DNA of 64,000 nucleotides from Panaeolus papilionaceus (taxonomy: Eukaryota > Basidiomycota > Agaricomycetes > Agaricales): NCBI GenBank assembly GCA_015501605.1, contig JADNRZ010000019.1:372001-436000 (forward strand), in the 5' to 3' direction. Of this stretch, positions 24,101-35,424 are shown piece by piece (positions within the stretch are counted from its first letter, which is position 1; each line of letters starts with the position of its first letter). The position numbers were made by a program, and so were the translations under genes. The notes below the pieces were generated by a model that did not search any database, was not told the origin of the DNA, and saw only the letters and a program-made list of their open reading frames with translations.

Positions 24101-24716
24101 CGACCCACTTCAATGGTGGCACAAGCGACGAACACTATACCCAGCTCTCTCACGGATGGCGCTTGACTATCTAACGATTCCAGGTGTGTAGTATTTTTGT
24201 AGTGCCTTCATAATCCAGAGCTAATCTTATTTTTTAGCCACCTCAGTTGATGTTGAACGTGTCTTCAGTCGAGGGCGACTTGTCCTTTCCCATATCCGTA
24301 ACCGTCTATCTGCAGAGTCAACCCGAGCTCTGCTCTGTGTTGGAAGTTGGAGCCTCAATGGTTATGTTGAGAAGTCTGATATCATTGCCACCATTGATGA
24401 TGAATTGAGTGAGCTCTCGGAGGTTGAGTTGGATGGGCTGGACACATCAGATGAGGAGCTGTCTGAGGATGAGTCAGACGAGTTGGCGTCTGATGATTCT
24501 GATGATTAGGTATTGGCAATTGCTCATGTTTGTAATGTTTATTTTGCGACAATGGTACTCTTTTTTTGTGTTTTAAGACTTAAACAGAAACCCATGGGTT
24601 CACATATACCCTTGAACCCGTCAGGTTATTACCCATGGGTCAACGGGTACAGGTATATGCGGGTACGGGTAAGGGTCAGAGTTTTCAGACCCAAGGGTTA
24701 CCCGGGCAGTTCCCTA
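21148..24716 (+). mobile_element. hAT-family DNA transposon, 3569 bp
   Basis: The element starts TAGGGAAATGC and ends with the inverse of TAGGGAACTGC, a short imperfect terminal inverted repeat of hAT type. Both ends are followed by G-rich subterminal motifs (GGGTACGGGTATGGGT on the left, GGGTACGGGTAAGGGT on the right). It encodes one transposase-like gene on the plus strand, and the 8-bp duplication GCGCCCAG flanks it perfectly. The insertion lies 104 bp upstream of the calpain start, so it may affect that promoter. The transposase lacks an internal catalytic segment (see the CDS entry), so this copy is probably not autonomous. Confidence 0.9.
21410..24509 (+). pseudogene. hAT transposase with BED-type finger, internal deletion in the catalytic core
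   Basis: The gene starts at 21410 with a Lys-rich region in four short exons. A BED-like zinc finger follows near 22080-22200 (FQCYVKGCDKKI, then GNMRKHAKKCWG), then ERISSILK-type helices, the first catalytic Asp region FATDAWTSPNHRAF near 22680, and the C-terminal hAT dimerisation segment SVDVERVFSRGRLVLSHIRN near 24245-24300, with an acidic tail ending at 24509. Between HTGEALADVF (about 22800-22830) and LAAELDEDER the sequence is contiguous. It lacks the usual stretch with the second Asp (CDNA-type motif) and the RC..H motif, roughly 70 residues in relatives. The frame also breaks there (a stop shortly after ADVF). I call it catalytically dead; the rest of the reading frame is well kept. 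Confidence 0.75.
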
Positions 24717-24724
24717 GCGCCCAG
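24717..24724. repeat. hAT target-site duplication, right copy
   Basis: GCGCCCAG, identical to 21140-21147. Confidence 0.9.
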
Positions 24725-25660
24725 AGAGTAGCAGTGCTTTTGGCTCCTTCCAGCCTCGAAGCGGAGGCATGAGTCACCAGACGTGAAAGCAAGAACGTTA
24801 CCCTACTTCCAACAAGTTAAATCATTTAAGGGTGCCCTGTGAACTGCCTCGCAATGTACTTGATGGCCCTTGTCAAATACAACACAGGTTAATCACAGGA
24901 AATAGAACCATCGTAACCAGGAAAGCACCCCATTTATTTCTCAATGGTTCGCCTCATTAGATGTTACACGCTGATGCTGTAGGACGACACCTGACTATCA
25001 TTGACTCATGTCGGCTATGCGGATGAAATCTGTCCTTTTGTAAGAATTATGACAACATGACCTACGATGTACACAAAGCCCACGATCACTCTATCCCTAG
25101 CTTCACGGATATAGGACACATTTCACTGCACGAAAGTGAATGTGGACCATGGTGGTGGCGGCGCTCTCACAGGCCTCGCTATGCGCGCCTGTCCTTTAAC
25201 GTAAATGCTGTGCCTGTCTCAAGATGTAACTTGACGTAGATTTAACTTCCATACTGTGTCAACACATGATGAAAACAATAAACATGTGAACGCATGTAAA
25301 CGATTGACACTTAGGCTCTCGTTAGGCTTTCTCAATCGAATATAGGCCTCAGTGGACTGCGATTGTGGATTGAGCAACCACAGTAGCCTGCATGTGAAGA
25401 TAGACAGTCATGTTTTGAAGAGTTTACCAAGTTTCTACAACATCAGGCGAGATTTCGAGTTCAGTTTCAGCATCATTGATAAAATCAAAGACAGTTTGAA
25501 AAGCAGAGCGGACATGGGTTGGTACAGGCATGGTGGTGAGATAGAGCGTTTGGTGGTTCTCATGTTGTGATGGTCGATTACGTAATCATTCCCCCGGTTT
25601 GCCGGGGCGGAGCGAAATGTCACGCCCTGTAGACGCGTATTGTCGCTTTGCTCCAACACA
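24725..25660. other. Host intergenic DNA between the hAT and gypsy elements
   Basis: I see no coding segment with family features. The short ORFs at 25057-25570 look random. This is probably the former upstream region of the calpain gene, pushed away by the hAT insertion. Confidence 0.4.
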
Positions 25661-25665
25661 CTCTG

Positions 25666-25900
25666 TGTAAGCACGCCAACGCGCACTTACCACCATTCCG
25701 CTTATCACTTCTCGGTAGCATTATAATTTGTAGAATACATTTGGAATTCCGCGCCTTCGTTGCTCTCCCTCTTACTTACGAGCAACGAAGGTGCGCTAGA
25801 TTACTCTGACTGTAACCCTCTTACTTACGAGCAACGAAGATACGTTTTGATCCCGTCTTAGACTGTACTGAGTGAGGGTGCCGAAACCGACACCCTTTCA
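25666..25900 (+). repeat. Gypsy left LTR, 235 bp
   Basis: The repeat starts TGTAAGCACG, ends CCCTTTCA and matches 35185-35419 with three single-base differences seen by eye. The host word CTCTG precedes it at 25661-25665. It contains a 12-bp perfect inverted repeat (25754-25765 with 25780-25791) and a 24-bp direct repeat (25767-25790 and 25816-25839). No obvious tRNA primer-binding site follows at 25901; self-priming as in Tf1-like chromoviruses is possible but not shown. Confidence 0.92.
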
Positions 25901-28900
25901 CTTTTTTTTTGACGTTGTTCAAATCCGCCGCCACCGGTTTTTCCCTTATCGGATCTCATTGATCTGCACTGTCCAACGCCCAACGTCCCACTGCCCCACC
26001 GTCACTGTCAACCACCCATACTGTCAACAACGATTGATCTGTTCTGATCAATCACCCCCACTGTCACACTGAGTTACTCACGCAGAACACCGTCCACTCC
26101 CACCCCACTCACCACACGAGGTAGAACCCACACGACGAGCGGAGAGGCCACCACTTCCTCCCTTCTCACACCACCCCAGAGTAACCTTGATCCGTTATCT
26201 CTTCACAGCCGCTCCCGTTCCCTGGACTCTATTACATGGACCACGTCATCTGGTTCCACCTCCACTGTGCACACCGCCCTATCCCAGACACCTGTCATCC
26301 TGGGACTATCCATTCCGCTTCCTCCGTCACCAACAGCATTAACTGTACCCCTTCCTCCATCGCCGAGAACTCCACCCCCAGCCACACCTGTCCAACCAGC
26401 CAGAAGCGCTCAATCTCAGTCTGACAGCTCTAGCGATTCCGATCACACTCCCACACATCCACTCTCATCACAAAAACGTCGCCACATGCCAACTGAGAAA
26501 CAGAGGAAGGTGATCCCAGGCTCCAAGCTCAAGGACTGCCCAACGTTGGCAGCAGGTGAACTGGAACCTGAGGACATCCTCGACTGGTACCATGCCTGTC
26601 GCCGCTTCGCTAAGCAATCGGGCAAAGATCCAGACAAGGATGTGGTGTGTTTGGTCGCCGATGCGACTCTGGAGCCTCGTTTCGTGAGGTGGTACATGAC
26701 TGATCACAAACGGATCGACAAACTCACCCTCAAAGCGTACATCTCCGAATTCGCCACTCTCGCACTCAGCCCAAACTGGGAGTTCCCAATCAGGACTCAA
26801 ATACAAATGTCCAGCCAAGGCCCTCACCAGCGTTTTCACAACTGGAGAATCAAGATAGAGACGCTCAACGCTATTCTAGAGCTCTCCAGTCGGAACCAGC
26901 ACTTCTCTGAACAGTCCCTCCGTGATCAGATGGAGTCCCGCACCCGGGAATCGCTACGCCGCTCGCTGACCACCGATCCTATCCCTGCCAGCGTCTCATA
27001 CGACGATTGGACTGCCAAGGTCCAAGAGCGTGACCAGAGGCTGAGGGACGATGAAGAAAGGATGGACGAAAGGATGACGCTGGACCGCAAGGCGTACCGT
27101 GAACGCAAAACACTTGCTCAACGCATCTCCAACGCTCCCTCCCCATCTCATACTGCTGCTCCATCCAACTCCATTTCTGCGAATCGTAACCAACGCCGCA
27201 CTTGTCTGCCTGCCCTCACTGCTGAAGAACGTGCCCTACTTGATGCTCATGACGGATGTACTCGCTGTCGTGTGTTGAAGGCTGGGCATCGTTCAAACAC
27301 CTGTCCAATGGCTCTCACCAACACCTGGCCAGACCCTGCAACATACATCCCTGTCACGCAGCGCAAACCAGGTGAACCAGCATCAAAACCTCCCCTCATC
27401 AACCGCCTCTCCGTTGCTTTTGTATCTGACAAGACCCAACATGTTGGATGGGACTCCAACGATGATGGATACTATGATGATGACACGTACACCTCTCTTT
27501 CTGTTGACACCCCCCCTTTCACCATGCCCCACCTGTACCTCAAACTCGAAATTTTGGGTCCCTCTGTTTCCACCTTTCCGCTCTCGATTAAGGCTTTGCC
27601 TGACATTGGTTGTCCCTCTACAGTGATTAGCGACGAGCTTGTAACCAAGCTTGGCCTGCGACGATTCCCTCTTCCCAAAGAAGAGGATAATCTGTCATCA
27701 TTGTCAGGAACACCATTGGGGAGTGTTGAATATGTGAAGCTGCAGGTCACGTCAGGAAAGGGTTCATGGGTGTCTTGGGTACATAGAGCCAAGGTCAATG
27801 TCGGACTCCCTGTACCTTTAATACTAGGAATACCATTTCTTCATGCTGAACATATTGTTCTCGATGTTGAAAAACGCACTGCCATTGTTCGCGACACTGG
27901 ATACAACCTCGCAAATCCTACCATTCCCAAACGTGTTTGGGCACCTCCTCGCACTGTCCCTCCTCCCACTCCTCCAAAACCTCGTCCTATTCCACCACCA
28001 GAACCACCACGACGCATGACCACCAGTCAGGAAGCTCGAGCAATTGTAGCAGCAGTACAGGCTCGAATTGAAAGCCTGACTTTCCAAGAAGAGCTGCAGA
28101 AACGCGACCAGAAATTAAAGGATGAATATGTTGACTTATTCCCAACACGACTACCAGATGTTAGCAGCATGCCTGACCACATCTACCACCGAATTCGCCT
28201 TCGTGACAAAGATAAGATTGTTCGTGGTCGAGGATACAGTGCGCCCAAGAAATATCATGATCAGTGGAAGTTACTGCTAGAGGAACACATTTCAGCTGGA
28301 CGCCTCTGACCTTCATCTTCAGAGCATGCCTCCCCTTGCTTTCTCATTCCAAAGCGTAAAGATGGGATGACTGATGACTCAGTTCCCCGTCGAATGGTCA
28401 TCGACTACCGAGAGCTCAATGATAACACCATCCGTGACAACTTCCCACTCCCCTGTGTCGACGAAATTCTGGCTGACTGTGGTAAAGGAAGGATCTTCGG
28501 GAAGCTGGACATGACCAACTCGTTCTTCCAAACTCGGGTACACCCTGATGACATCCACCTTACAGCAATTCGAACTCCTTGGGGTCTTTACAAGTGGACT
28601 GTGATGCCCATGGGAGGATGCAATGCCCCTTCTACACATCAGCGGAGGATGACTGATGCCCTACGACCTCTTCTTGGGGTCATTTGTCATGTTTACTTGG
28701 ACGACATCATCATCTGGTCCAACTCCATTGAAGAACACGAGCGCAATGTCCGTACTGTTCTTGAAGCCTTGCGGAAGGCTAAACTTTACTGCAATTTGAA
28801 GAAGACACTGCTCTTCTCCACTGAAATCAACTTTCTGGGCCACATCATCTCAAGCGAAGGGATTTCTGCTGATCCACAGAAGGCTGATCGAATTCTGAAA

Positions 28901-30969
28901 TGGCCAGTACCGACAACAGCAACCAATGTACGAGGATTTCTGGGGTTATCTCGATATCTCTCAGCTTTCATGCCATCATTGGCTGAGCACACTAGTGTCC
29001 TCACTCCTCTCACCACAGCCGAAGCTGACAAGGAATTCCCAAAATGGACACCAGAACACCAACAGGCATTCGATGAGATCAAGCGCCTGGCTACAAGCAC
29101 TGAATGTCTGATGGTTATTGACTACAATGATCCAACAAAGAAGATATTCGTCACCACGGATGCCAGTAACAGGCGAACAGGCGCAGTTCTCAGTTTCGGC
29201 GAGTCATGGGAGACTGCTCGACCAGTGGCCTATGACTCGTACCAGCTCAACTCAGCTGAAAGGAACTACCCCACTCACGAGAAGGAGCTGCTGGCTATCA
29301 TCAAAGCACTCAAGAAGTGGCGTAATTTCCTCCTGGGCACCAAGTTTGAAGTCTACACCGACCACCGCACCCTCGAGTTTTTCAAAACCCAGAAAGATAC
29401 ATCAAATCGACAGAAACGCTGGACGAACACAATTGCCGATTTCGACTTTGACATTGTTTACATCCGTGGTGAAGATAACCATGCTGCTGATGCCTTATCT
29501 CGCATGCCAGATGATCCACCAACCGCTCTCTTCGCAGCATGTGCGTTGGCTTACACCCGTACTTCATCATCAGCCGCTCTTCCTTTCCCTTCCACCCTAC
29601 CCACTTCCACTTCTCTCATCGCAGCTACTGCTCTGGAGATCAAGGCTGATCAAGAGTTCATTGACCAGATTAAAGCAGGATACGCAACAGATCCATTTGT
29701 GCTGCAGGTGCGACAAGGTTTGGAAATGGGCAGTGCCCTACCTGGAACTCGAGAGGAGGTCGGACTCATTTACGTGGGGGGGAGGATGCTGATTCCAGCA
29801 AACACAAAGATCCGAGAGACTCTATACCACCTGGCCCACGACATTTTGGGTCATTTTGGTTTCGATAAGAGCTACAGCACACTACAACACTTGTATTACT
29901 GGCCAAACATGCGCTGCGACCTGGAGGAGGCCTACATACCATCCTGCGTCGAGTGCCAGCGTAACAAGGCACATACTTCAAAACCCACTGGTCCTCTACA
30001 TCCCCTCCCTGTACCCGACGCTCGTTTCGAGACCATAGCCATGGATTTCGTTGGTCCACTACCTGCTGAGGACGGATATGACATGATTCTCACCATTACC
30101 GACACCCTAGGCGCCGATATCAAGATCATTCCTGTAAAATCCACCATCACCGCAATGGAAACAGCACTTGTTCTGTTTAAGGAGTGGTACTGTGACAACG
30201 GCCTGATGAGATTCATTATCTCAGACCGGGATGCACTATTCACCTCCGAGGTTTGGGCCGAGCTACACAAACTCACAGGCGTACGAATGAAGATGTCAAC
30301 TTCCTACCATCCCGAGACGGATGGTAGTAGTGAACGCACCAACAAAACCGTCACGCAGGCAATCCGATACCATGTGGATCGCAACCAGAAAGGCTGGCTC
30401 AAGACGCTGCCCCGAGTACGATTCGCCATCATGAACACTGTTAATGCGTCGACTGGATTCTCTCCCTTTCAGCTCAAGACAGGTAGATCACCTTGGATTA
30501 TACCACCAATAGCACCTCTCACCTGCAACGCCTCCGAAGCAGAGATCACGGCTCGCGATGTCATCAACCAGCTACAGATCGATGTTCAACAAGCTCAAGA
30601 TTCACTCACAGCAGCCAAAATTCGACAAGCATACCATGCCAACGAACATCGCGCACCAGAGAAGGTCTACAAGGTCGACGACCTTGTGATGCTGTCCACA
30701 GAAAACAGGCGCTGAAATTACAAGTGCAAAGGGACCAAGCAAGTCGCGAAATTCATGCCGAGGTACGATGGGCCTTATGAGATCACGGCTGCATACCCTG
30801 AGAAATCAGTCTACACCCTCCGAATCCCCAACAACACCAAAACCTTCCCAGGGTTCCACGCCAGGCTACTGAAGCCGTTCAACCCCAATGACCCCATCAT
30901 GTTCCCTGACCGAGAGCTTCCTAAGCCTGGCATTGTCGTTACAGAAGACGGAACTGAAGAGGTACTCAT

Positions 30970-30976
30970 CGACAAG
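30970..30976. repeat. Target duplication of the fold-back element, left copy
   Basis: CGACAAG here recurs at 34917-34923. Keeping one copy brings the chromodomain codons back into one frame, which supports these as the insertion edges. Confidence 0.75.
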
Positions 30977-33900
30977 CACCCTTTGAGGCTAGATTTATGT
31001 ATGAGGGAATGTACTTGTACAGTCCCTGGTTATGTGTCCAAACCATAGTTGTACAGTGGACTGTACAACTACAGTCCACTGTAGAATAACAGTAGGGGAC
31101 GATTTCTGGGACGATTTCCGGGGGTGGGGAATGGGTAGGGGGATGGGTAGGGGTATATAGGGGGTGAAATAGGTCATATTCCGAGGGTAGGAGGATAGGT
31201 AGGGGGTTGGGGATAGGGGGGATGGATGGGGGCATACTGGATAGGGGCTGATGGCTTATCTGGCTGGGTGGGGGTTGGGCAAATGTTGTCGGATAGATAT
31301 GATATGGGTATGGGGGCGTAGAGAAAAAAATCAGGATCCCGGAATGGGTATTTTCGGGGTGGGGGGATCAGTGGTTGGCGAGCAATTAAGGAAATACACT
31401 CTCAGAGCCAGCGATAAATCAAAATAAATCGAAAAAATAATATAAATCGCAAATAGCGCGCTCAATTCTGCTCCGATTGGGCTGAAATTTTGAACGCAGC
31501 CTCCCACATATGATCCCTATCGACCCTTAAAAAATGTTTTTTTACATGGGTCACTTGAAAAGCCCCTATCTTTGGCCCAAACAGTATCCTGCTCAATATT
31601 GCACCGCTCTGGGCACTATTTTGGGTGATCTATATATCGTTAGAAAGATATTAACAGCCTCTATAAGATCCCACCATCCGATCTGCCAATTTGTACCAGC
31701 ATCCCAGCAGATCAGGTTCGCTTTTTCCGCTTTTTCAGCCCCTATTCCCCCTACTACAATTATTTCCTCAATATTTCTTCACTTTTGGCACCATTTGGGT
31801 GGATATATATATCATTAGAAAGGTATACACTATATCTATCCATTCATGTGGTCTGATCTGCCAAATGTGGCCACAGAAGCAGCAGATCTGCTCTGGTTAT
31901 TGTGCATTGATTAAATGAGCCCCTATTTACAAATCAAATCTTCGTCCTGATCAGGAATATTAATGTGATGTCATTGATCCCATTTAATCTCATCAATCCT
32001 CATTAATTAGCTTCGCTTTTTTGGGAAATTGGCATCACTGATCTGCTTCCAGGCACTAATGACACCACACTAATTAATTAATCCTCCCCCACAAATATTG
32101 CAGCATTAATTGCACCGCTTTTTAGCTATTTTTTATTATACATATATATATCCCCAGAAAGCTACAAATGTCTACTTTCAGGATCTGAAGACAGAATGGA
32201 AATGTTGTGCTTGTGGGGGGAGCAATTGCATTTCGCATTTGGGGTACTAGAGCGTGGGAACACCCCTTGATCCTCCTTCCCCTCCTCCTCCTCCGCTTTT
32301 TTGGCTTCATTCCTCCACACCCTCTGCAGCTATCAACCTGAATCTTGGTACACCTTTTCAGAAATATTATTAAATGTCTCTCACCAGCCCAATAGATAAA
32401 ATACACACTATCCTGCATTCTATCAGCATATTAATACATATTCCCTTAAATTCTCAAAAAAGCGCACCAAAATGTAATGCTTCTGTATGATGTATGCCAG
32501 TAAATGATATTGCTATATCAATATTGCATACTGGGGATCTGAAATCCAATGAAAGTGCATCATATATCCCCATATTTGCATGTAGAATTGGCAAAATGCA
32601 TTTTCCTGTCAGTGTGGCCTCTTATGGCTTTATTCATGGGTATTTCACTTTATATAAACATCTCTAGCATTGTCCAAGCGTTCATATGCACTATATTTAA
32701 TGTTCCACACAGCCAACCACCTGATATATTGAGCCACATTTGTCATATTATCCATATATATATGCAGGGCTTAAAATACACCATTCTGCAATTTACTATA
32801 CCATAGCAGTCCTCATTATATTTCATAAATGGCAGGAAACGAATATATTAACTCTAGTTACACGATGCAAAAAACCCCAAGTGATTTGGACAAGTGTAGC
32901 CATCTGTAGGTTCAAAATGGTGTGCAACCATCATAGTTGATGTTGGGTGTTTCAAGAATACACACCATCACCACTACATCAAACTCCTTCTGACCGCTTT
33001 TTTGAGGCTCTACCTTTCCACAATCATCCAAATCACTTCAAACCTTTTGTGAACATTACATATCATGTCCCTTCATCTGTCTGTATGTTCTGATTAAATT
33101 ATTTTGTCTCTGATCCTCTGTCATAAGCTTATCAGTGGAAATTTGAACGATTTTGAGACCTGCTCAGAATTCTTTGGGGGTGGGCTACTTTTGAAGGCAC
33201 AATTGAAGCGTCCTCAGAACAGTTTGGAGCATGTTGAAGCGGTCAATATTAATGAATATATTGCCAAAGTACTATTCTGCATACCCTGAGATAGTATTTA
33301 GTGTTTTCTATTCTGTTGCTTGAACTTTTGAAGCGGTTGAGTGTCAAATTCAATGCTTTTATATATTATGAGTAATATCCAAAAGTTTTTTCAGCAGTAG
33401 AGGAGCCAAAAGAATGTATTATTAGGTATATATGGTACAAATATGGTATTATGATATGTAATTGTTGAATAGAATGAGTGGAACCATGTCAATTTGCATA
33501 TAAGCGGAGGTATATGCACATATATAGTATATGTAGAGGTGTGCCAAGTTTCAGAGTGGTAGCTGCAGGGGTAGTGGAGGAATGAAGCCAAAAAAGCGGA
33601 GGGAGGAGGAGGGGAAGGAGGATCAAGGGGTGTTCCCACGCTCTAGTACCCCAAATGCGAAATGCAATTGCTCCCCCCACAAGCACAACATTTCCATTCT
33701 GTCTTCAGATCCTGAAAGTAGACATTTGTAGCTTTCTGGGGATATATATATGTATAATAAAAAATAGCTAAAAAGCGGTGCAATTAATGCTGCAATATTT
33801 GTGGGGGAGGATTAATTAATTAGTGTGGTGTCATTAGTGCCTGGAAGCAGATCAGTGATGCCAATTTCCCAAAAAAGCGAAGCTAATTAATGAGGATTGA

Positions 33901-34916
33901 TGAGATTAAATGGGATCAATGACATCACATTAATATTCCTGATCAGGACGAAGATTTGATTTGTAAATAGGGGCTCATTTAATCAATGCACAATAACCAG
34001 AGCAGATCTGCTGCTTCTGTGGCCACATTTGGCAGATCAGACCACATGAATGGATAGATATAGTGTATACCTTTCTAATGATATATATATCCACCCAAAT
34101 GGTGCCAAAAGTGAAGAAATATTGAGGAAATAATTGTAGTAGGGGGAATAGGGGCTGAAAAAGCGGAAAAAGCGAACCTGATCTGCTGGGATGCTGGTAC
34201 AAATTGGCAGATCGGATGGTGGGATCTTATAGAGGCTGTTAATATCTTTCTAACGATATATAGATCACCCAAAATAGTGCCCAGAGCGGTGCAATATTGA
34301 GCAGGATACTGTTTGGGCCAAAGATAGGGGCTTTTCAAGTGACCCATGTAAAAAAACATTTTTTAAGGGTCGATAGGGATCATATGTGGGAGGCTGCGTT
34401 CAAAATTTCAGCCCAATCGGAGCAGAATTGAGCGCGCTATTTGCGATTTATATTATTTTTTCGATTTATTTTGATTTATCGCTGGCTCTGAGAGTGTATT
34501 TCCTTAATTGCTCGCCAACCACTGATCCCCCCACCCCGAAAATACCCATTCCGGGATCCTGATTTTTTTCTCTACGCCCCCATACCCATATCATATCTAT
34601 CCGACAACATTTGCCCAACCCCCACCCAGCCAGATAAGCCATCAGCCCCTATCCAGTATGCCCCCATCCATCCCCCCTATCCCCAACCCCCTACCTATCC
34701 TCCTACCCTCGGAATATGACCTATTTCACCCCCTATATACCCCTACCCATCCCCCTACCCATTCCCCACCCCCGGAAATCGTCCCAGAAATCGTCCCCTA
34801 CTGTTATTCTACAGTGGACTGTAGTTGTACAGTCCACTGTACAACTATGGTTTGGACACATAACCAGGGACTGTACAAGTACATTCCCTCATACATAAAT
34901 CTAGCGTCTATGGCTG
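30977..34916. mobile_element. Fold-back (long inverted-repeat) element, 3940 bp, no transposase
   Basis: The left arm (30977 to about 32350) and right arm (about 33540-34916) are inverted copies. From 30989 to about 32285 they appear identical to their partner, about 1.3 kb per arm, and then diverge over the next 60-70 bp. The outermost 12 bases are only partly matched (CACCCTTTGAGG against CAGCCATAGACG). The centre (about 32350-33540) is AT-rich with no convincing gene. Near each tip are two small hairpins. A 7-bp duplication flanks it inside the gypsy chromodomain. The terminal CAG-type ends and 7-8-bp duplication are compatible with a non-autonomous hAT or MULE-like relative, but the family is not established. 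Confidence 0.85.
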
Positions 34917-34923
34917 CGACAAG
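34917..34923. repeat. Target duplication of the fold-back element, right copy
   Basis: CGACAAG, identical to 30970-30976. The base before it differs (T on the left, G on the right), so an 8-bp duplication with one change is also possible. Confidence 0.75.
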
Positions 34924-35170
34924 ATTGTCAACAAGCGGAACCGTGGACGAGGGAAACAATACCTTGTGAGGTGGATCGGATATGGGAAGGAACACGATGA
35001 ATGGCTCCCTGGACGAGAGCTACAAGAGAACGAAGCTCTCGACATCTGGGAGCGAGAGCAAGGCATACTCTAGGATACCAGTTTCAATCTTTCTCAACTG
35101 ATTGTTTTTTCTTCTTCTTCTATTTCTCTCTCTTATTCTCCTCTCTGTTTTCATACCTGACTATTTTTTC

Positions 35171-35184
35171 GGGGAGGGGAGGAG
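35171..35184 (+). promoter_or_regulatory. Polypurine tract of the gypsy element
   Basis: A run of only G and A ends directly at the first base of the right LTR, where plus-strand DNA synthesis of an LTR retrotransposon is primed. Confidence 0.8.
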
Positions 35185-35419
35185 TGTAAGCACGCCAACG
35201 CGCACTTACCACCATTCCGCTTATCACTTCTCGGTAGCATTATAATTTGTAGAATACATTTGGAATTCCGCGCCTTCGTTGCTCTCCCTCTTACTTACGA
35301 GCAACGAAGGTGTGCTAGATTACTCTGACTGTAACCCTCTTACTTACGAGCAACGAAGATACGTTTTGATCCTGTCTTAGACCGTACTGAGTGAGGGTGC
35401 CGAAACCGACACCCTTTCA
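35185..35419 (+). repeat. Gypsy right LTR, 235 bp
   Basis: Matches 25666-25900 and is followed by CTCTG at 35420-35424, completing the 5-bp target duplication. Confidence 0.92.
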
Positions 35420-35424
35420 CTCTG

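Larger units (their letters stand above)
26267..35073 (+). pseudogene. Gypsy Gag-Pol polyprotein, interrupted
   Basis: One frame runs from 26267. Gag has a CCHC knuckle (CTRCRVLKAGHRSNTC, near 27260-27303). The retropepsin-like segment reads LPDIGCPSTVIS, with DIG where DSG or DTG is usual. RT has FGKLDMTNSFFQTRVHPDD and the YLDD box. RNase H has VTTDASN and YTDHRTLEF. Integrase has an HHCC finger and DDE residues in AMDFVGPLP, ISDRDALF and PETDGSSERTNK. A TGA at 28307-28309 splits protease from RT, and another at 30713-30715 lies after integrase; both sit in frame where an Arg codon fits. The chromodomain starts at EEVLIDK (to 30976), is cut by the fold-back element and resumes at 34917 with the QYLVRWIGYGKEHDEWLPG segment, ending at 35073. 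Confidence 0.9.
25666..35419 (+). mobile_element. Ty3/gypsy chromovirus-type LTR retrotransposon, 9.75 kb including an insertion
   Basis: Two 235-bp LTRs flank a gag-pol reading frame in the order gag, protease, RT, RNase H, integrase, chromodomain. A purine-rich tract (GGGGAGGGGAGGAG) lies directly before the right LTR. The 5-bp target duplication CTCTG is present at 25661-25665 and 35420-35424. Without the 3.94-kb fold-back insertion the element would be about 5.8 kb. The near-identity of the LTRs suggests a fairly recent insertion, yet the coding region already has two stop codons and the inserted element. It is a host-fungus retrotransposon, not a virus of animals or crops. Confidence 0.92.

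Noticed and set aside
25767..25839. CRISPR-like direct repeats
   Set aside because: Only two repeats, inside an LTR, in a eukaryotic genome.
30966..31235. ORFs in the fold-back arms, mirrored at 34658-34969 and 34075-34359
   Set aside because: They appear twice only because the arms are inverted copies; composition is low-complexity Pro/Ile/Tyr and there are no motifs.
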